From assembly GCA_012845835.1 (NCBI GenBank), contig JABAKD010000023.1, forward strand, positions 21,980,203-22,044,202: DNA of 64,000 nucleotides, read 5' to 3'. Of the stretch, positions 21,893-32,962 are shown piece by piece. Every line of letters starts with the position of its first letter. Positions within the stretch are counted from its first letter, which is position 1. The position numbers and the translations under genes were made by a program. Origin of the DNA: Undaria pinnatifida. Taxonomy: Eukaryota > Sar > Phaeophyceae > Laminariales > Alariaceae. Below the pieces are notes generated by a model that worked only from the letters and a program-made list of their open reading frames with translations, searched no databases and was not told the origin of the DNA.

Positions 21893-22700
21893 GGCCATTT
21901 CTTATGCAGTCGGATTTGTCAGTCGAAAACGGCCATTTTCGACTGAAGTCCCAATCGGACTTTCTTACGCAGTCGAAAAAGGGCCTTTTCGACTCAACTC
22001 TTTTCGACTGAGGATTCCGACTGGCGGATCCAGTCGAAAAACTCGACTTTTTCGACTGGATCCTCCAGTCGAAAAACTCGACTTTTTCGACTCGAAAAAC
22101 TCAGTCGAAAAAGTTTTACACATGTTTTTTGAACCGGTCGCATCGCCCATCCCACCACCAAACACACACCCACACAGCCACACGGCCACACACCCATACC
22201 AGGTACCACACTGCAGTATCATACAAGGCGCTGACGCTGGCTTGTCTATCCCTGCTGCTGCTTCTCGCAGCAAGTCAGCGTGGTGCATTCCTAGTTCCGC
22301 TCGCCAGCAGCGTGTATCACACGATGGCAGCAGCGCGCGGTCTCGATCCCATACTGCCAACAACGGCTGCGCCTGCTGTAGCTTTGGCGGCTCTCGGCTG
22401 AGTGCAACTCCACGAACGTAGCGTTGGCGGCTTTCGGCTAAGCCCAAAGCCACCAACTCGCTGCGACGAGGGTTCGTCGAGCCATTGCTCGCGGAGACAG
22501 CGCGAAGCACAGCTGCCAACCGATTTCGCCTGCTGTACAGCAGTACTCCGTCATACCAACCGCCTCTAGGAAGAGCACAAAAACTATAAAATCAACTCGA
22601 CTGACGGTAAGAAGAAGGACCAGAAGAATCCAGTCGAAAAAAAGTCCAGTCGAAAAGGGCCGTTTTCGACTGGCGGAATCCGACTGCATAAGAAATGGCC
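21893..22700. mobile_element. PIF/Harbinger-like non-autonomous DNA element, 808 bp
   Basis: Ends are ~52-bp inverted repeats starting GGCCATTTCTTATGCAGTCGG, flanked on both sides by TTA (21890-21892 and 22701-22703). The 3-bp TTA duplication with GG-starting termini fits the PIF/Harbinger superfamily. No transposase is encoded. Subterminal DNA is packed with CAGTCGAAAA / TTTTCGACTG pairs that can fold as nested hairpins (21926-22115 and 22632-22680). A central ~450-bp region is unrelated to the termini. Confidence 0.75.
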
Positions 22701-22780
22701 TTACGTACCCAACTTTCCACGCTTGTTCCGTAAGGTCCGGCTCGACCCCCATGGTCTTACCGGGCCCGATAGTTAAATTA

Positions 22781-22801
22781 TTTTCGCGCGAAGCGCGAAA
22801 A
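22781..22801. other. Perfect 9-bp hairpin
   Basis: TTTTCGCGC, loop GAA, GCGCGAAAA. It sits in otherwise unassigned sequence (22704-23240), where no gene was recognised. Confidence 0.6.
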
Positions 22802-23242
22802 ATTTTCTTTGGCCGAATTTTTTGGTCAACGGCACGTGTAAAAGATCACAACTACAGGCAGTAAATGTTGCATAACTTTTGATCAAATGGGAGTACGTCG
22901 GCAAACAGGGTATCGGATTGAAGCGCTTCATGTCGACTACCCCATGGGATGCCGCGTAGAACGATCGACGTGGAATACAGTGGCCAAGAGTAGAGCCAAG
23001 ACCGAACGAAAATAAAATCTGTGTCAATGTATTTGTTCTTTCAAGAACACAAAAGTAGATCCCCGAGTACAACCGAGATTATGCCCTACATGCTCCCTCA
23101 AGCTACATCCATAAACGCATGCCTGCACAACGCGCCTACCCTGTGGGCACGATAATGAGCTGCCCGAGACAACCATGCCCTCGAGGTACGTGCTCTCGCT
23201 AACAAACGCGAACCCTTTCATTGACGTAGACTTATGGTCCAC

Positions 23243-23650
23243 CTACTTCGAGCTGCACCCCCCCGGGTAAGCATCACCCCCGACGCAGTGACACTCGCTA
23301 CCGAACATCCGGATGGGCCTCGTGGCAATCGGGTTGACTTTGACGCGGCGTCGACTCTCTGGCACGGTGCAAATGGGACCTGGAGATGACAAGAACTGGT
23401 TGTGGTGACGTTTGAAGGCTCCGACTCGCATCTTGTGCCCGCACGTACGGCAGTGCTGGTTCCGCCGCTTAGCACCCGCCGCCGCAGAAGCGCCTGACAC
23501 AGCGCTAACATCAGCACCAGCAGCTCCGGCAGCTTGCGATGAACTGCTGGCTCCTCCCACCTCCGCCATCTGCGCAGGAAACGAAAAGCCATCTGGCGGT
23601 GACGGCAGCCAGGGATCTGCCGGCGCGGCTGCAGCGCCTTGCACATCCAT
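23243..23650 (-). CDS. Small zinc-finger-like hypothetical protein
   Basis: A 135-residue frame starts at an ATG (23650-23648) and ends at TAA or equivalent at 23243. The first ~60 residues are A/S/G-rich. Then comes HCRTCGHKMRVGAFKRHHNQ, a C-x2-C followed by two histidines ten residues on, as in small zinc fingers often attached to transposases. A basic tail with GSECHCVGG follows. It lies inside the large MIP18 intron, same strand, with no neighbours to suggest an operon-like role. It may be a fragment of a transposon gene. Identity unknown. Confidence 0.4.
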   Translation of the reverse strand: MDVQGAAAAPADPWLPSPPDGFSFPAQMAEVGGASSSSQAAGAAGADVSAVSGASAAAGAKRRNQHCRTCGHKMRVGAFKRHHNQFLSSPGPICTVPESRRRVKVNPIATRPIRMFGSECHCVGGDAYPGGCSSK

Positions 23651-23854
23651 GGGCGTCCGAACACAGCAGTACTACAGGAGCACTACTACTTGTACTACCA
23701 AGGTTGCGCCGCGCACAACCCCCGTGTCGCTCGCTGATTGGCCTGTACTATGGTGTACTATGGGGAGGGACTGTAGAAGAAAAAAAAGAGGCCTAAATGG
23801 AGCCTTCTGATTGGCCTGTACTATGGGTAGGCAGGTAAGATCATGGGGGTCGAG

Positions 23855-23995
23855 CCGGTTTGTGGATTCCGGGTACGGGTATGGGGGTCTTACAGAACTA
23901 GTCGGGTACGGGTATGGAAGTGTTACAGAACTTCCAGAAGTTCCGGGTTTGTGGCACAGGCATACAGAACTCACAGAAGTTCCGGGCGGGTACAA
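23855..23995. repeat. Palindromic-motif array, forward orientation
   Basis: Repeats of CGGGTACGGGTATG...TACAGAACTTCCAGAAGTTC in three or so units. The core GAACTTCYRGAAGTTC is palindromic. Confidence 0.8.
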
Positions 23996-24467
23996 AACAT
24001 TATGGACCCGTAATCGAAATTATTCTTTTTTATGAATCGAATTGAATTCGATTCGATTTGTCTGAAACAACGATTTTTTCCGTCCTATCGGAAAACCACG
24101 TATTGTGTATTGTCAATGTGTGTTTTCCGATCGGAATAATGCAGATCTCGCTATCATATAATCGAAGTCTTTAACTATTCTCTGGGTTTTCGGTGGCTTT
24201 GCTTGTTCTTTGTCGCGGCACTTAGCTTATCGAGCTAGTACAAGAATTGGGTTTGCGACCGTTAGTATTGTTTTTTTGGCGCCACAGCCGGGGTATGCTA
24301 TGGTATGATCTGTGTTACAGAAGAACAGTAGTAGGAGACGGATGTGTTATTTCCTATGAGTGCATCAGTGTATGCAGTATGCCAATCACAGCAATTATAA
24401 ATGCGTTGACAATTGTGTCTTTTTTTGGCCAGTCAATTTGTTGTTTTTGGCATTTTTGAGGCGGGTA

Positions 24468-25022
24468 TTTACCCGGGAATTACCCGTACCCGGGACTTCT
24501 GTGAGTTCTGTACAACCCTACCCGTACCCGGAACGTCTGTGAGTTTGTACGACACTCATACCCGTATCCGAACTTTCTATCTTTGTTCTGTCTGTAGGGT
24601 ACACAGAAAACCATACCCCGGGTATTTACCCGGGTATTACCCTAGAAAAAACTTCTGTAACTTCTGTAGGCCACTCATACTCGTACCCGGAACTTCTGGA
24701 AGTTCTGTACAACGGTGCCACAAAGACCCGGGGTACGGGTACAGCATGTTTATACCTGCCCGGAATTTCTGGAAGTTCTGTACGCCGGTGCTACAATACC
24801 CGGAAGTTCTGGAAGTTTTGTAAGATTTTCATATCCGTACCCGAAACTTCTGGAAGTTCTGTAGGACTTTCATACCCGTACCCGGAACTTCTGTGAGTTC
24901 TGTAAGATCCGTGCCACAATATCCGGGGTACGGGTACATAATAACTTCTGTGAGTTCTGTATGCCTGTGCCACAAACCAGGAACTTCTGTGAGTTCTGTA
25001 AGATCCGTGCAACAATATCCGG
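24468..25022. repeat. Palindromic-motif array, reverse orientation
   Basis: About ten units of CCCGTACCCGGAACTTCTG(T/G)(G/A)AGTTCTGTA, i.e. the reverse complement of the array at 23855-23995, spaced 45-80 bp. The two arrays form a large imperfect inverted repeat around ~470 bp of AT-richer DNA. Confidence 0.85.
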
Positions 25023-25224
25023 GCAAAAGTGTCCTTCGTTAATACGTTAATACGCGCCCTTAGAAACGAAAGAAACCTCAGCAACAGGTGCTCTTATTGT
25101 ATGATACGTACTGCTTTCTGTGTTCGGTGTTCGGTTTGTGTGGCTGACAATACATGACGCCATCCTTATCAATGCACAATACAATTTTCGGATTAAACCT
25201 GGATGAGTACAGAGCTCCCCGGGT

Positions 25225-25345
25225 ATTGTAACGAAGGTATACCCGTACCCCGAGTATTGTGTCACAGTCTTACATGAGTCACAGAATTTCCGGGTAAGGG
25301 TATGAGGATATTACAGAACTTTCAGAAGTTTCGGGCACAGGTACG
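25225..25345. repeat. Palindromic-motif array, short forward cluster
   Basis: Units of GGGTATACCCGTACC and TTACAGAACTTTCAGAAGTTTCGGG, again in the orientation of 23855-23995. The sequence between 25023 and 25225 is unassigned. Confidence 0.7.
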
Positions 25346-25748
25346 GATTAGACGCGTGCTAACACGTCGGTGGGATGTTCCGGGGGTATGGCAAAACGCA
25401 GTAGGTCTTACAAACACGCCTGCCGTAGTGGGCAGTTTGGCAGAGTAACGGCGGTGATGAGGAACCTTCGAGGACGAGAGTGAGGAGTTTGGGAAAGTTC
25501 GGGAGAAAAATAAAAACCTTCCATTCCATGCCCCATTCAACGCCCGTGATGGTTGTGTGTTGCCCGCGCATCATATAGGCCACCACCTTGTCTAATGGTG
25601 ATGAGTCATTTTGCTCGATAATTCCCTTCCAAATTTACGACTGTTCTGAATAAACAATCTTTCTGTTGGTGATGATAAAGCAAACAAGGCCCAAAAACCA
25701 TGGTGCCGTTGGCAACACAAATTGTGTCAATGGGCGCAAGCTCACCGC

Positions 25749-26138
25749 GAAAAAAAACGTAGGAATAATTGAAAATGCAAGCTTGGTTGCCCCCGTGCCG
25801 GAAGCATCCCGGCCGCATCTCTCCTCGCCCCAACCAGCAGGAGGAGAACGCGTGCATATCGTCGCGAGGGAACTAGGCCCACAGCAGAGCACCACGGAAG
25901 TTCGGTCGCAGCTTTATCGTACGTTGCAGTTTCGGGCCTAGAGAAAAAAATCGTACGAATAATTGAAAATGCAAGCTTGGCTGCCCCCGTACCGGAAGCA
26001 TCCCAGCCGCCTCTCTCCTCGCCCCAACCAGCATGAAGAGAACGTATGCATTCCGTCGCGAGGGAAACTAGGCCCACAACAGAGCACCACGGAAGTTCGG
26101 TCGCAGCTATATCGTACGTTGCAGTTTCGAGCCTAGAG
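25749..26138. repeat. ~195-bp tandem duplication
   Basis: GAAAAAAA..CGTA.GAATAATTGAAAATGCAAGC begins at 25749 and 25943. Both units run through TCTCTCCTCGCCCCAACCAGCA and ACCACGGAAGTTCGGTCGCA to a GCCTAGAG end. Confidence 0.9.
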
Positions 26139-26149
26139 GTAGGATGATA

Positions 26150-27080
26150 TCTGCCTGAGGACGGTAAGAGAGGGGCTACAAATATCGGTTGCCTTACAGG
26201 TAGAGATGGAAGTAATTATCCCCGTGGAGCATTACGTATGTGTCCCTGGTATGAATAAAAACGTGTCAAATTGTGGCCGTCCGAGCCGTATTGATCGCCG
26301 AAATAGCCCCCCCCAGAAATGCGAGTTCGAAGCGGCGAACTTACGCCGACTGTAGCAGCGAATAGTGGTACCGAATTCGAGTCGACATCTGTTACGGTAG
26401 GGAAAGTAAGCACACCCCCTTTGGCTGATCACCCACAGTTAGGACCGAACCCCAAACCCGAGAATAGCGCCAAGGAAATTTAAGGAAGGGGCATGTTGAG
26501 ACCTGAGCAAGAATGGTGTCAACAGGGTAGATGTACACTAAATGTTTGTCGCGTAAAACAGACCCCGCCAATGCCTGTAGGATTCATGGTTGTTGGTTTG
26601 CATGCATTTTTGGATCCTAAAACGTGCGTGGAGAATCGTCGTGTTCACAGGATGCCCAAGTTGAGTGGTATAGAAGAATAATCCGAGCTAGAACCGGACC
26701 AAGACCAGGTTGGCGCCGTCAATGCATCTGACAAAAGCTCGATTGTTTTAACGCTGACATAGTTCCAGCAAGTAAAAAGGATAGCACGGAAGGAGGTTCC
26801 TAAATATTTTCGGATACCGAACATGTCCGCGACAGAATGCATGCAGAAAATTCTTCGGCAAGCCACGATTGTGAGTGTCCCGTTCCTATGTTTCCCGGGC
26901 CTGCGTACGCTTGATGAGGGGGGGGCGCGTATATAAATTATCCGAATTCATTCGAGCGGCGGAAGGTGAAGTAATTCTGGATAGACGAGACCATACAGCT
27001 GAGATACGGCTGTCCGCGGGTAGCAAGGCACTGCGGACCCGAGCATGTACAGCGCTAGTAAAAATCATGCCAAATATTTT
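26150..27080. other. Unassigned stretch
   Basis: No gene, RNA or repeat recognised; short frames only. Confidence 0.4.
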
Positions 27081-27084
27081 CGAG

Positions 27085-27430
27085 CGCAGTCCTACCAGCA
27101 CACAGGGACCGACAAATCATTTCGAGCGAATTGAACCACCAGCGACCTACCAGCGCAGTCCCACCACCACACAGAAACCGACAAGCGATTCGCGCGGAGC
27201 GAGCCACCAGTCTACCAGCGCAGTCCCACCAGCACACAGGGACCGAAAAGCTATTTGGAGAGAAGCGAGCCCCCAGCAACCTACCAGCACACAAGGACCG
27301 ACAAGTGACATCGAGCGGAGCGAGCCACCAGTCTACCAGCGCAATCCCACCAGCAGCTGTAGACCGTAAAGTAATTTCGACCGGAGCGAGCCACGCTTCT
27401 GCCAACACAGTCCTACCAGTACACGCGTTC
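27085..27430. repeat. ~60-bp tandem repeat, five to six units
   Basis: Units built on TACCAGCGCAGTCCCACCAGC, ACACAGGGACCGACAAG and GAGCGGAGCGAGCCACCAG, each with substitutions and small indels. A plus frame through it is open but follows the repeat, not a gene. Confidence 0.85.
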
Positions 27431-28149
27431 ACAAACACCAGTAAACAGCAACGCGCCAATGAATATCAGCACACCAGCTCATACTTGTATAATTGATTCT
27501 CACCCAACTTGCAACTGCCTATATTCATGTGGAAACCTTCCGAACATCCCCATGAATTTCCATTATTCCTTCGAAAATGGAAAAACAAATTGTACCCTGG
27601 GCTCAAAAAGCGTTTGCCCCGGAGTCTTACTAGTATGTTGCGCAAACTCCTCTTTTGGTGGTTTCGATTGCTGCTGCTGGCACTACTGCTGTTGCTGCGG
27701 CTCTCAGCTCTTACCCGCGGCCACATCTTCGGCTCTCTCCGAAGCCACCACTTGGCTGCCTCGGCCCGCTTGAGATCGTTCAATGCCATGGCTCGCTAGA
27801 CTGTGCCCAGTACCTCGACGACAAACTATACCATGGCCCCTTCAGCGGCATAGACAAATTAGGCGTCCTACTTCATTCTGCGACCTTGGCGGGGCTACGA
27901 AAGGCCACTCAACTCATTTGCGCACCTGTCTCCCACGCGATTCTTGCTGGGAGCGCGGGAAAAAATCAGTGCCAAGGTGATAGCAACTGTGGCTCCTACA
28001 CCGGCCTACCAGTACCAGTTTAGAACGAACCGCACATCAGCTGTTTGAATTTTGTACGAGAGCGCACGAACCCTTACCATGTGACCATGGCTCGGATCGG
28101 GTACAATAACCCTGGCCGGGAACAATCTCGCCTTACTCCGTGCTGCCGT

Positions 28150-28520
28150 AACACGGCTTCTGCATGCAGTAGTATCGTGCCGGTATATGGCCCAGTAATA
28201 TAATACCAGGACATGCCACCTACTCTGCAGCAGGAGTGCGTTCCAGTATATGCCATCCACTCTCTGTAGCAATACGAGTACGGTCGTCTTTGACATACTC
28301 ACCACTGTCATCTTGAATATATACCTCCTGCCTCTACTGCCTCGTCGTTCTGCTGTTTGCAGTAGTATCACACTGTTTTATGGCCCAGTAGTAGATCATG
28401 GCACCTACTCTGAAGTAGGAGTCCGTTCCAGTATACGCTATCCACTCTGCAGTAATACGAGTACTGCGCCTAACATGCATACCGCTGCCATCTGGAATAC
28501 ATACGTATCCACCAGTGCTT
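28150..28520. repeat. ~191-bp tandem repeat, two units
   Basis: CAGTAGTATC...GGCCCAGTA, CCACCTACTCTG and GTTCCAGTATA(T/C)GC(C/T)ATCCACTC recur at about 28165/28358 and 28231/28423. Confidence 0.75.
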
Positions 28521-28619
28521 CGCCGCAGCGGGCTGCCGCCCGCCTTGGCTCCGCGCATGCCCGTAATTTTCGAGGAAGCATGACATGTGGTGTGAGCATA
28601 GGAGTATAGGTAAGTGAGG

Positions 28620-30090
28620 CTGCACATGCGACAGTGCAGCCAAGAGGTACATTAAAAATAAATCGTGTAATAAAGGTGCAATAAACCACAGCAACAAAAT
28701 GCGCCATCCGGCACACGATGAACAGCAGCAGCAAGCAGCGGCACTGCAGCTGCAGCAACACCAGGTTAGCAACACACAGAGAATCAGTACCACAAATACA
28801 TAAAATGTGTACACAAACACATATTCGTGTATCGTACAGCATCGTACAGCAGTATCATATTAGTACAAGCGCAAAAATCGGCGCCCTTCGCGCGCCTCAT
28901 TTTTTCCCTTTTTCTTATCGGGCTGCGCCAATCGAAGGTCGTAAATGGTACCCACGAAAACCGTTGCATTCATGGTTGAATAAAAAAATAGCCGCTTTCG
29001 CCCCAGACTCGTTGTAGCACTACCGGGAGTACCTAGTACCTGGTAGGTGTGAAAGGGGTGGTGTCGCTGTGGTGCCTGTATGCTCTGCTGCTGTCTGGGC
29101 TGTTTGCCGGTCAACGGAAGCGCGGGCTTCGTGTGGGGGTGCATTATTGCAACTATAGAAACGCCCGACGATCAAGCAGCATCCTTTTCAACTGCACCGG
29201 TAAAAATTATCACGGCTTGAACATCGTAGTATTACTTGTGGAATATTAGCAGCTGCCTTTTCATTTTTCTCAACACCACAGAGAATGGTCTGGGCAAAGA
29301 ATAAACTGAAACGGACCACAACGCCGTAGTAAAACCTCACCGAAGATGACTTGTTTTGGTCGTGGGCGTAATAACCGCAGGTACGTGTATCTTCAGCATG
29401 CAGCAGTTGGTACCGGTACCGGTTCATGGGTGGGTTGTGGGTCGGTGGATGGATGAGAATACGCTGTTGTACCCCGCTGGAGGTGCAACGTACCCACGAT
29501 TGTGTTTTAAAGATAAAAAATCAAGTATGGACCGATTTTTTACCAATTAACAACGTGGGGCTCGCTATTAGGGGGACGCTACGTAAGGAATTTGGCTAAG
29601 AAATCGTACTCAGCGGCGAGGGCTGCACTTAACATTTTAAGGGGCGGGTCGGCAGGAGAAACCCCAACAGTAACCTAGCCTCTACTGTAGGCCTATCAGT
29701 CGGCAAAATACAACTAAAAAAGGGCCCCGAATAGCCTATGCTCAAGGTTGCTCGTAGTTGGTGTCGAAACCACAAAAACTTTTCAAGCATTGCTCAGATT
29801 AAATGTTTCTTGTTGGACCGATCCTGTTCTTTTATTTAATCGTGTCTGGAAAGATGAGTGCTATAAAGTAGGGGTAGCACCTGATCCCTGGGGTTCCTCG
29901 CGTCAATAACTCTTTTCCTCACCGAAAAAAGCTTGGAGAACAATGAGAGTGTTACTCGACGAACAGGTCTAAAGCTTAAGCACATATCAAAAACAACAAA
30001 ACATGAACGGCATTACACCGACATTGGGTAGCCCCTCAGTTGATGAGCTCGACGAGACAGTTATTTATTGGCGAAAAAATGCTACCCTTA
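28620..30090. other. Unassigned intronic stretch
   Basis: Nothing supported. Minor low-complexity CAGCAG at 28722-28750; otherwise unique-looking, AT-richer DNA up to the MIP18 exon. Confidence 0.4.
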
Positions 30091-30113
30091 TCGTAGCATG
30101 CGTCGTAATTCAC

Positions 30114-30226
30114 CTGTTTCCTCCGACGAGTGTGTGCCAGGGGCGATTCGAACGACGATCTTGAAGCGGGCCGGGAGGGATCTCAACAGCTTCACGCGAA
30201 GGCACAGTCCGATCAAGGTAGCCATG
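30114..30226 (-). CDS. MIP18 family exon, MATLIG to GTHSSEE block
   Basis: One hundred and thirteen nucleotides start with the C that completes AG|C (Ser), then encode [30 protein letters not shown] and THSSEET. This is the central MIP18 motif run after the conserved PHC. The acceptor is TTGATCTGCAG|C. The donor is AAACAG|GTGAAT, leaving one base (G) for the next exon. The intron downstream is 15.4 kb. Codons here include GTTCGAATC, which mimics a tRNA T-loop but is explained by the protein. Confidence 0.9.
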
Positions 30227-30479
30227 CTGCAGATCAAGAAACCGAACCGAACCAAACACAAAAAATAGAGAAAAAGTGGAAACAACATTATGGAACACCA
30301 AAAACGAAACCGAAACGGAAGAGAGGGGAGTAAAAGCGCTTGAGAAAGGACAAGGGTAAAACATAACACGAAATGACCGCTGGCAAAGCAGCGGGCAAGG
30401 CGGGGAAGCAGGCTGAGCAAGAGGAGCAAACAAGGCAAGCAAACAGCAAAAATGAACAAAGAAATCACGTTGAAATGTT

Positions 30480-30730
30480 CAAATTATCTCGAGGCAGCAA
30501 AATAGCATCAGCAGCATCAGCAACAACAACAACAAACTCGACATCCTTAACAACACCAGCCGCAGCAAGAACAATAACAAGAACATCAACCTCAGCAGCA
30601 AACAACACCAGCAACGAGAGCGAGAAAAAACACCGACAACATTAGAAACAGCAACAAACACCACCAATACGAACCAAAACCACCAAGAGCTTGAGCTACC
30701 ACCAACAAACACCACCACAAACTTCAACCC
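30480..30730. repeat. AAC/CAG-rich low-complexity tract
   Basis: Imperfect ACA, CAA and CAGCA triplets, encoding N/T/S-rich spurious frames. Between 30240 and 30480 no gene is seen apart from a lysine-rich open frame without domains. Confidence 0.75.
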
Positions 30731-30956
30731 TCGTAAGAGAAAATGTACTATACAATGCGAGACCGGCCTTTTGGGGCACGTCAAGGCCTTAACAAACTGT
30801 TATTAGTGTAGAGGGGCAGTCAATGAAGGGGGCAGACCGCGGTCTCCTATTAATAGCATATTTTCCTATAAGAGGGTAGGGTGGGGGGACGAGGGATGGA
30901 GGAGTGGGGTAGATTTATGGGGGATATGGCGGATACAGGGGGGGGGGAGGGCGTAC

Positions 30957-32403
30957 TCATTTGTTGCTTGCCTTAGTCATTGGACCATTGAACACGCGTC
31001 CCTTTCGATACGGAGCACCGTTCCCACTGTTAATAGAGCCACCTCTAAAATTTGAGCGCTCATTACGCTTCTTCCATAAATTACACAGAAATTGTTCGCG
31101 TATCCTATCCCCGTCCTGTTTCGCCGTCTGCGGCCATCATCTATCTCCTAGGATAGCGATCGTTTTCTCGCTACTCTCTAGCCTACCAAACTCTTTTATG
31201 TCACATCCGTCGAAATTCCTCATCTCCTCTAACGCACCCCGTTTCTCCTTGTATATTTCACATTCTCCTAATAAGTGAATCCTACTCTCTATTGTTGTTC
31301 CACACGGGCACATATTTGCAGCCACGTCCTCCTCCCGACTACTGATATACCTGGTATCTCTTTCTTCTTCCTGGTAGGTCCAGGTCCCCTACACGAAATC
31401 GCAGTTTCAGCTGTTTTGCGTAGTCCATTGGGTCGTGCAGACACGTGTTCATTCCAATGTCTTCCCTCAACCCCCCGTATATCTCTAAGTTATTTTCCTC
31501 TTACGCCTTATTTCTTAGCGCTTGCCTTCCCTTTCTTCTATTATTTCGTTTGCTTCTGTCTTGTACCCGCCAGATTTATCTTAGACAGGACCTTTTCTTG
31601 GCGTCCCCCTAAATCCTTCCGTATTTTCTCGACTACGTTATCCCATATTATTCCAGCTCGCCCTCTTGTTACTTTCTCCCATACAGCCCTATCAACTATG
31701 GGTGGCAATCTCTTTTCTGGCATATTTTTTACTTTATATTGCCATTTCAACTTTCTTATGTCTCTATTTGGTTTACGTGGGTACATTCCTAGTTCTGCTC
31801 TTAATACTGTTTTACTCGTCGTACTTGAGCATCCTAGTATCTTTTTAGATGCTGTCATCTGCACCGTTACCGATTGTTTTACCAAACTCGCGTTTCCTTC
31901 TCACACATCTCCTGCATACTCTAACTTTGATACAATCATATTCATCAGAATACATATTTCAATCCTGATGTCAAGGTGCGGGTCTGTTAGGATCGCATCC
32001 ATCTTGCCTACTTGTGATTTACCCTTTCCTATTACTTGCGCTATGTGTGCATCCCAAAGTAAGTCTTTTGATATCTCTGCGCCAGGGTACGTATACTGGT
32101 CTACGATCGGTTGGTCATGTTCTCCCCACTTTCATTTGAAATTCACCGGATTCACCTTATCTTCGTTACATACAACTACAGCGCATTTTTTCACGTTCGC
32201 TTTCACTCCCCAATTCCTAGTGTACTCTAGCGCTTTCCCTATTCTGCAATTCTTCGGGTGGTTCTGATATACCCACGAAATCATCCTTTCACTCCCCAAT
32301 TCCTAGTGTACTCTAGCGCTTTCTCTACTCCGCAATTCTTCGGGTGGTTCTGATATACCCACGAAATCATCCGCAAACATCAACTTCGACACCGTATCTT
32401 CCC
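30957..32403 (-). pseudogene. LINE-A ORF2, RT catalytic box to C-terminus
   Basis: The sequence next to Copia-1 encodes EDTVSKLMFADDFVGISE, containing the FADD catalytic box of LINE RTs. The thumb region (KKILGCSSTTSKTVLRAELG, 31885-31541) follows, then CPCGTTIESRIHLLGECE, a C-terminal CX-C...H-C zinc motif typical of LINE ORF2 (31325-31137). It ends with NGAPYRKGRVFNGPMTKASN and TGA at 30959-30957. An 85-bp duplication in the catalytic region and scattered stops break it. Confidence 0.8.
32202..32371. repeat. 85-bp tandem duplication within LINE-A RT
   Basis: TTTCACTCCCCAATTCCTAG starts at 32202 and 32287; the unit ends ACGAAATCATCC. Because 85 is not a multiple of 3 it shifts the frame and duplicates part of the FADD box. 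Confidence 0.95.
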
Positions 32404-32801
32404 TGTTGAGAGTATGGACTGGATTCAAATCCAAGTTAATACGCAGTCTATTCGAGTAGTCTATTCGCACGAATAAGATAAGCAGTTGAAACTCACGTTG
32501 AATCTTACGTTGAATCTTCGGTGGAACTTAGATGTAAACGTAGATTTAAGTATGTTAACGTTGTCCCGTTGTCCCGGTATTCTACCGGACTACGAGCATT
32601 GTTCCGTGATGATCAAGTGGTGATGCAACCCACCATGATCACTCTCCCTTCTCTCCTTCCTTTCCTCTTCCTCTCTCTTTGGCCTCCAGCACCCTTTCCA
32701 AAATATCCCTCTTCTTTCTTATCACTTCGATGCCACCTCTGCATCTCTTCGCATAGAAGACAGAGCCTCCACACAACCATTGTGTTCACAGGTTATTCAC
32801 A
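32404..32801 (+). repeat. Copia-1 5' LTR
   Basis: 398 bp, TG...CA. Shares GCAGTCTATTCGAG, AGACAGAGCCTCCACACAACC and the pyrimidine-rich middle with the 3' LTR, with many substitutions and a ~20-30 bp indel, so the insertion is not recent. Confidence 0.88.
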
Positions 32802-32962
32802 GGTTACGAGCCTTCGACCTTCGACATAAGCATCGACCGGCACCAAGCGACATCTTATTGAAGTTTGTCATGTCTTTCCGGGAAGTTAGAGAGTAAACCT
32901 TCAATAAGCCGACTACAGAATCAGCATCAGCATCAGCATCAGCGATCAGCATCAACATCACC

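Noticed and set aside
24468-25022. Heat-shock element cluster
   Set aside because: TTCnnGAA is present but outer half-sites are one base off the nGAAnnTTCnnGAAn spacing; reported only as palindromic repeats.
30130-30215. tRNA-like T-loop GTTCGAATC on the minus strand with a partly pairing 7-bp acceptor at about 72 nt
   Set aside because: No D-arm or anticodon stem, and the bases are codons of the conserved MIP18 exon.
31275-32267. 330-residue plus-strand frame, hydrophobic
   Set aside because: Antisense shadow of LINE-A RT, which carries the real motifs.
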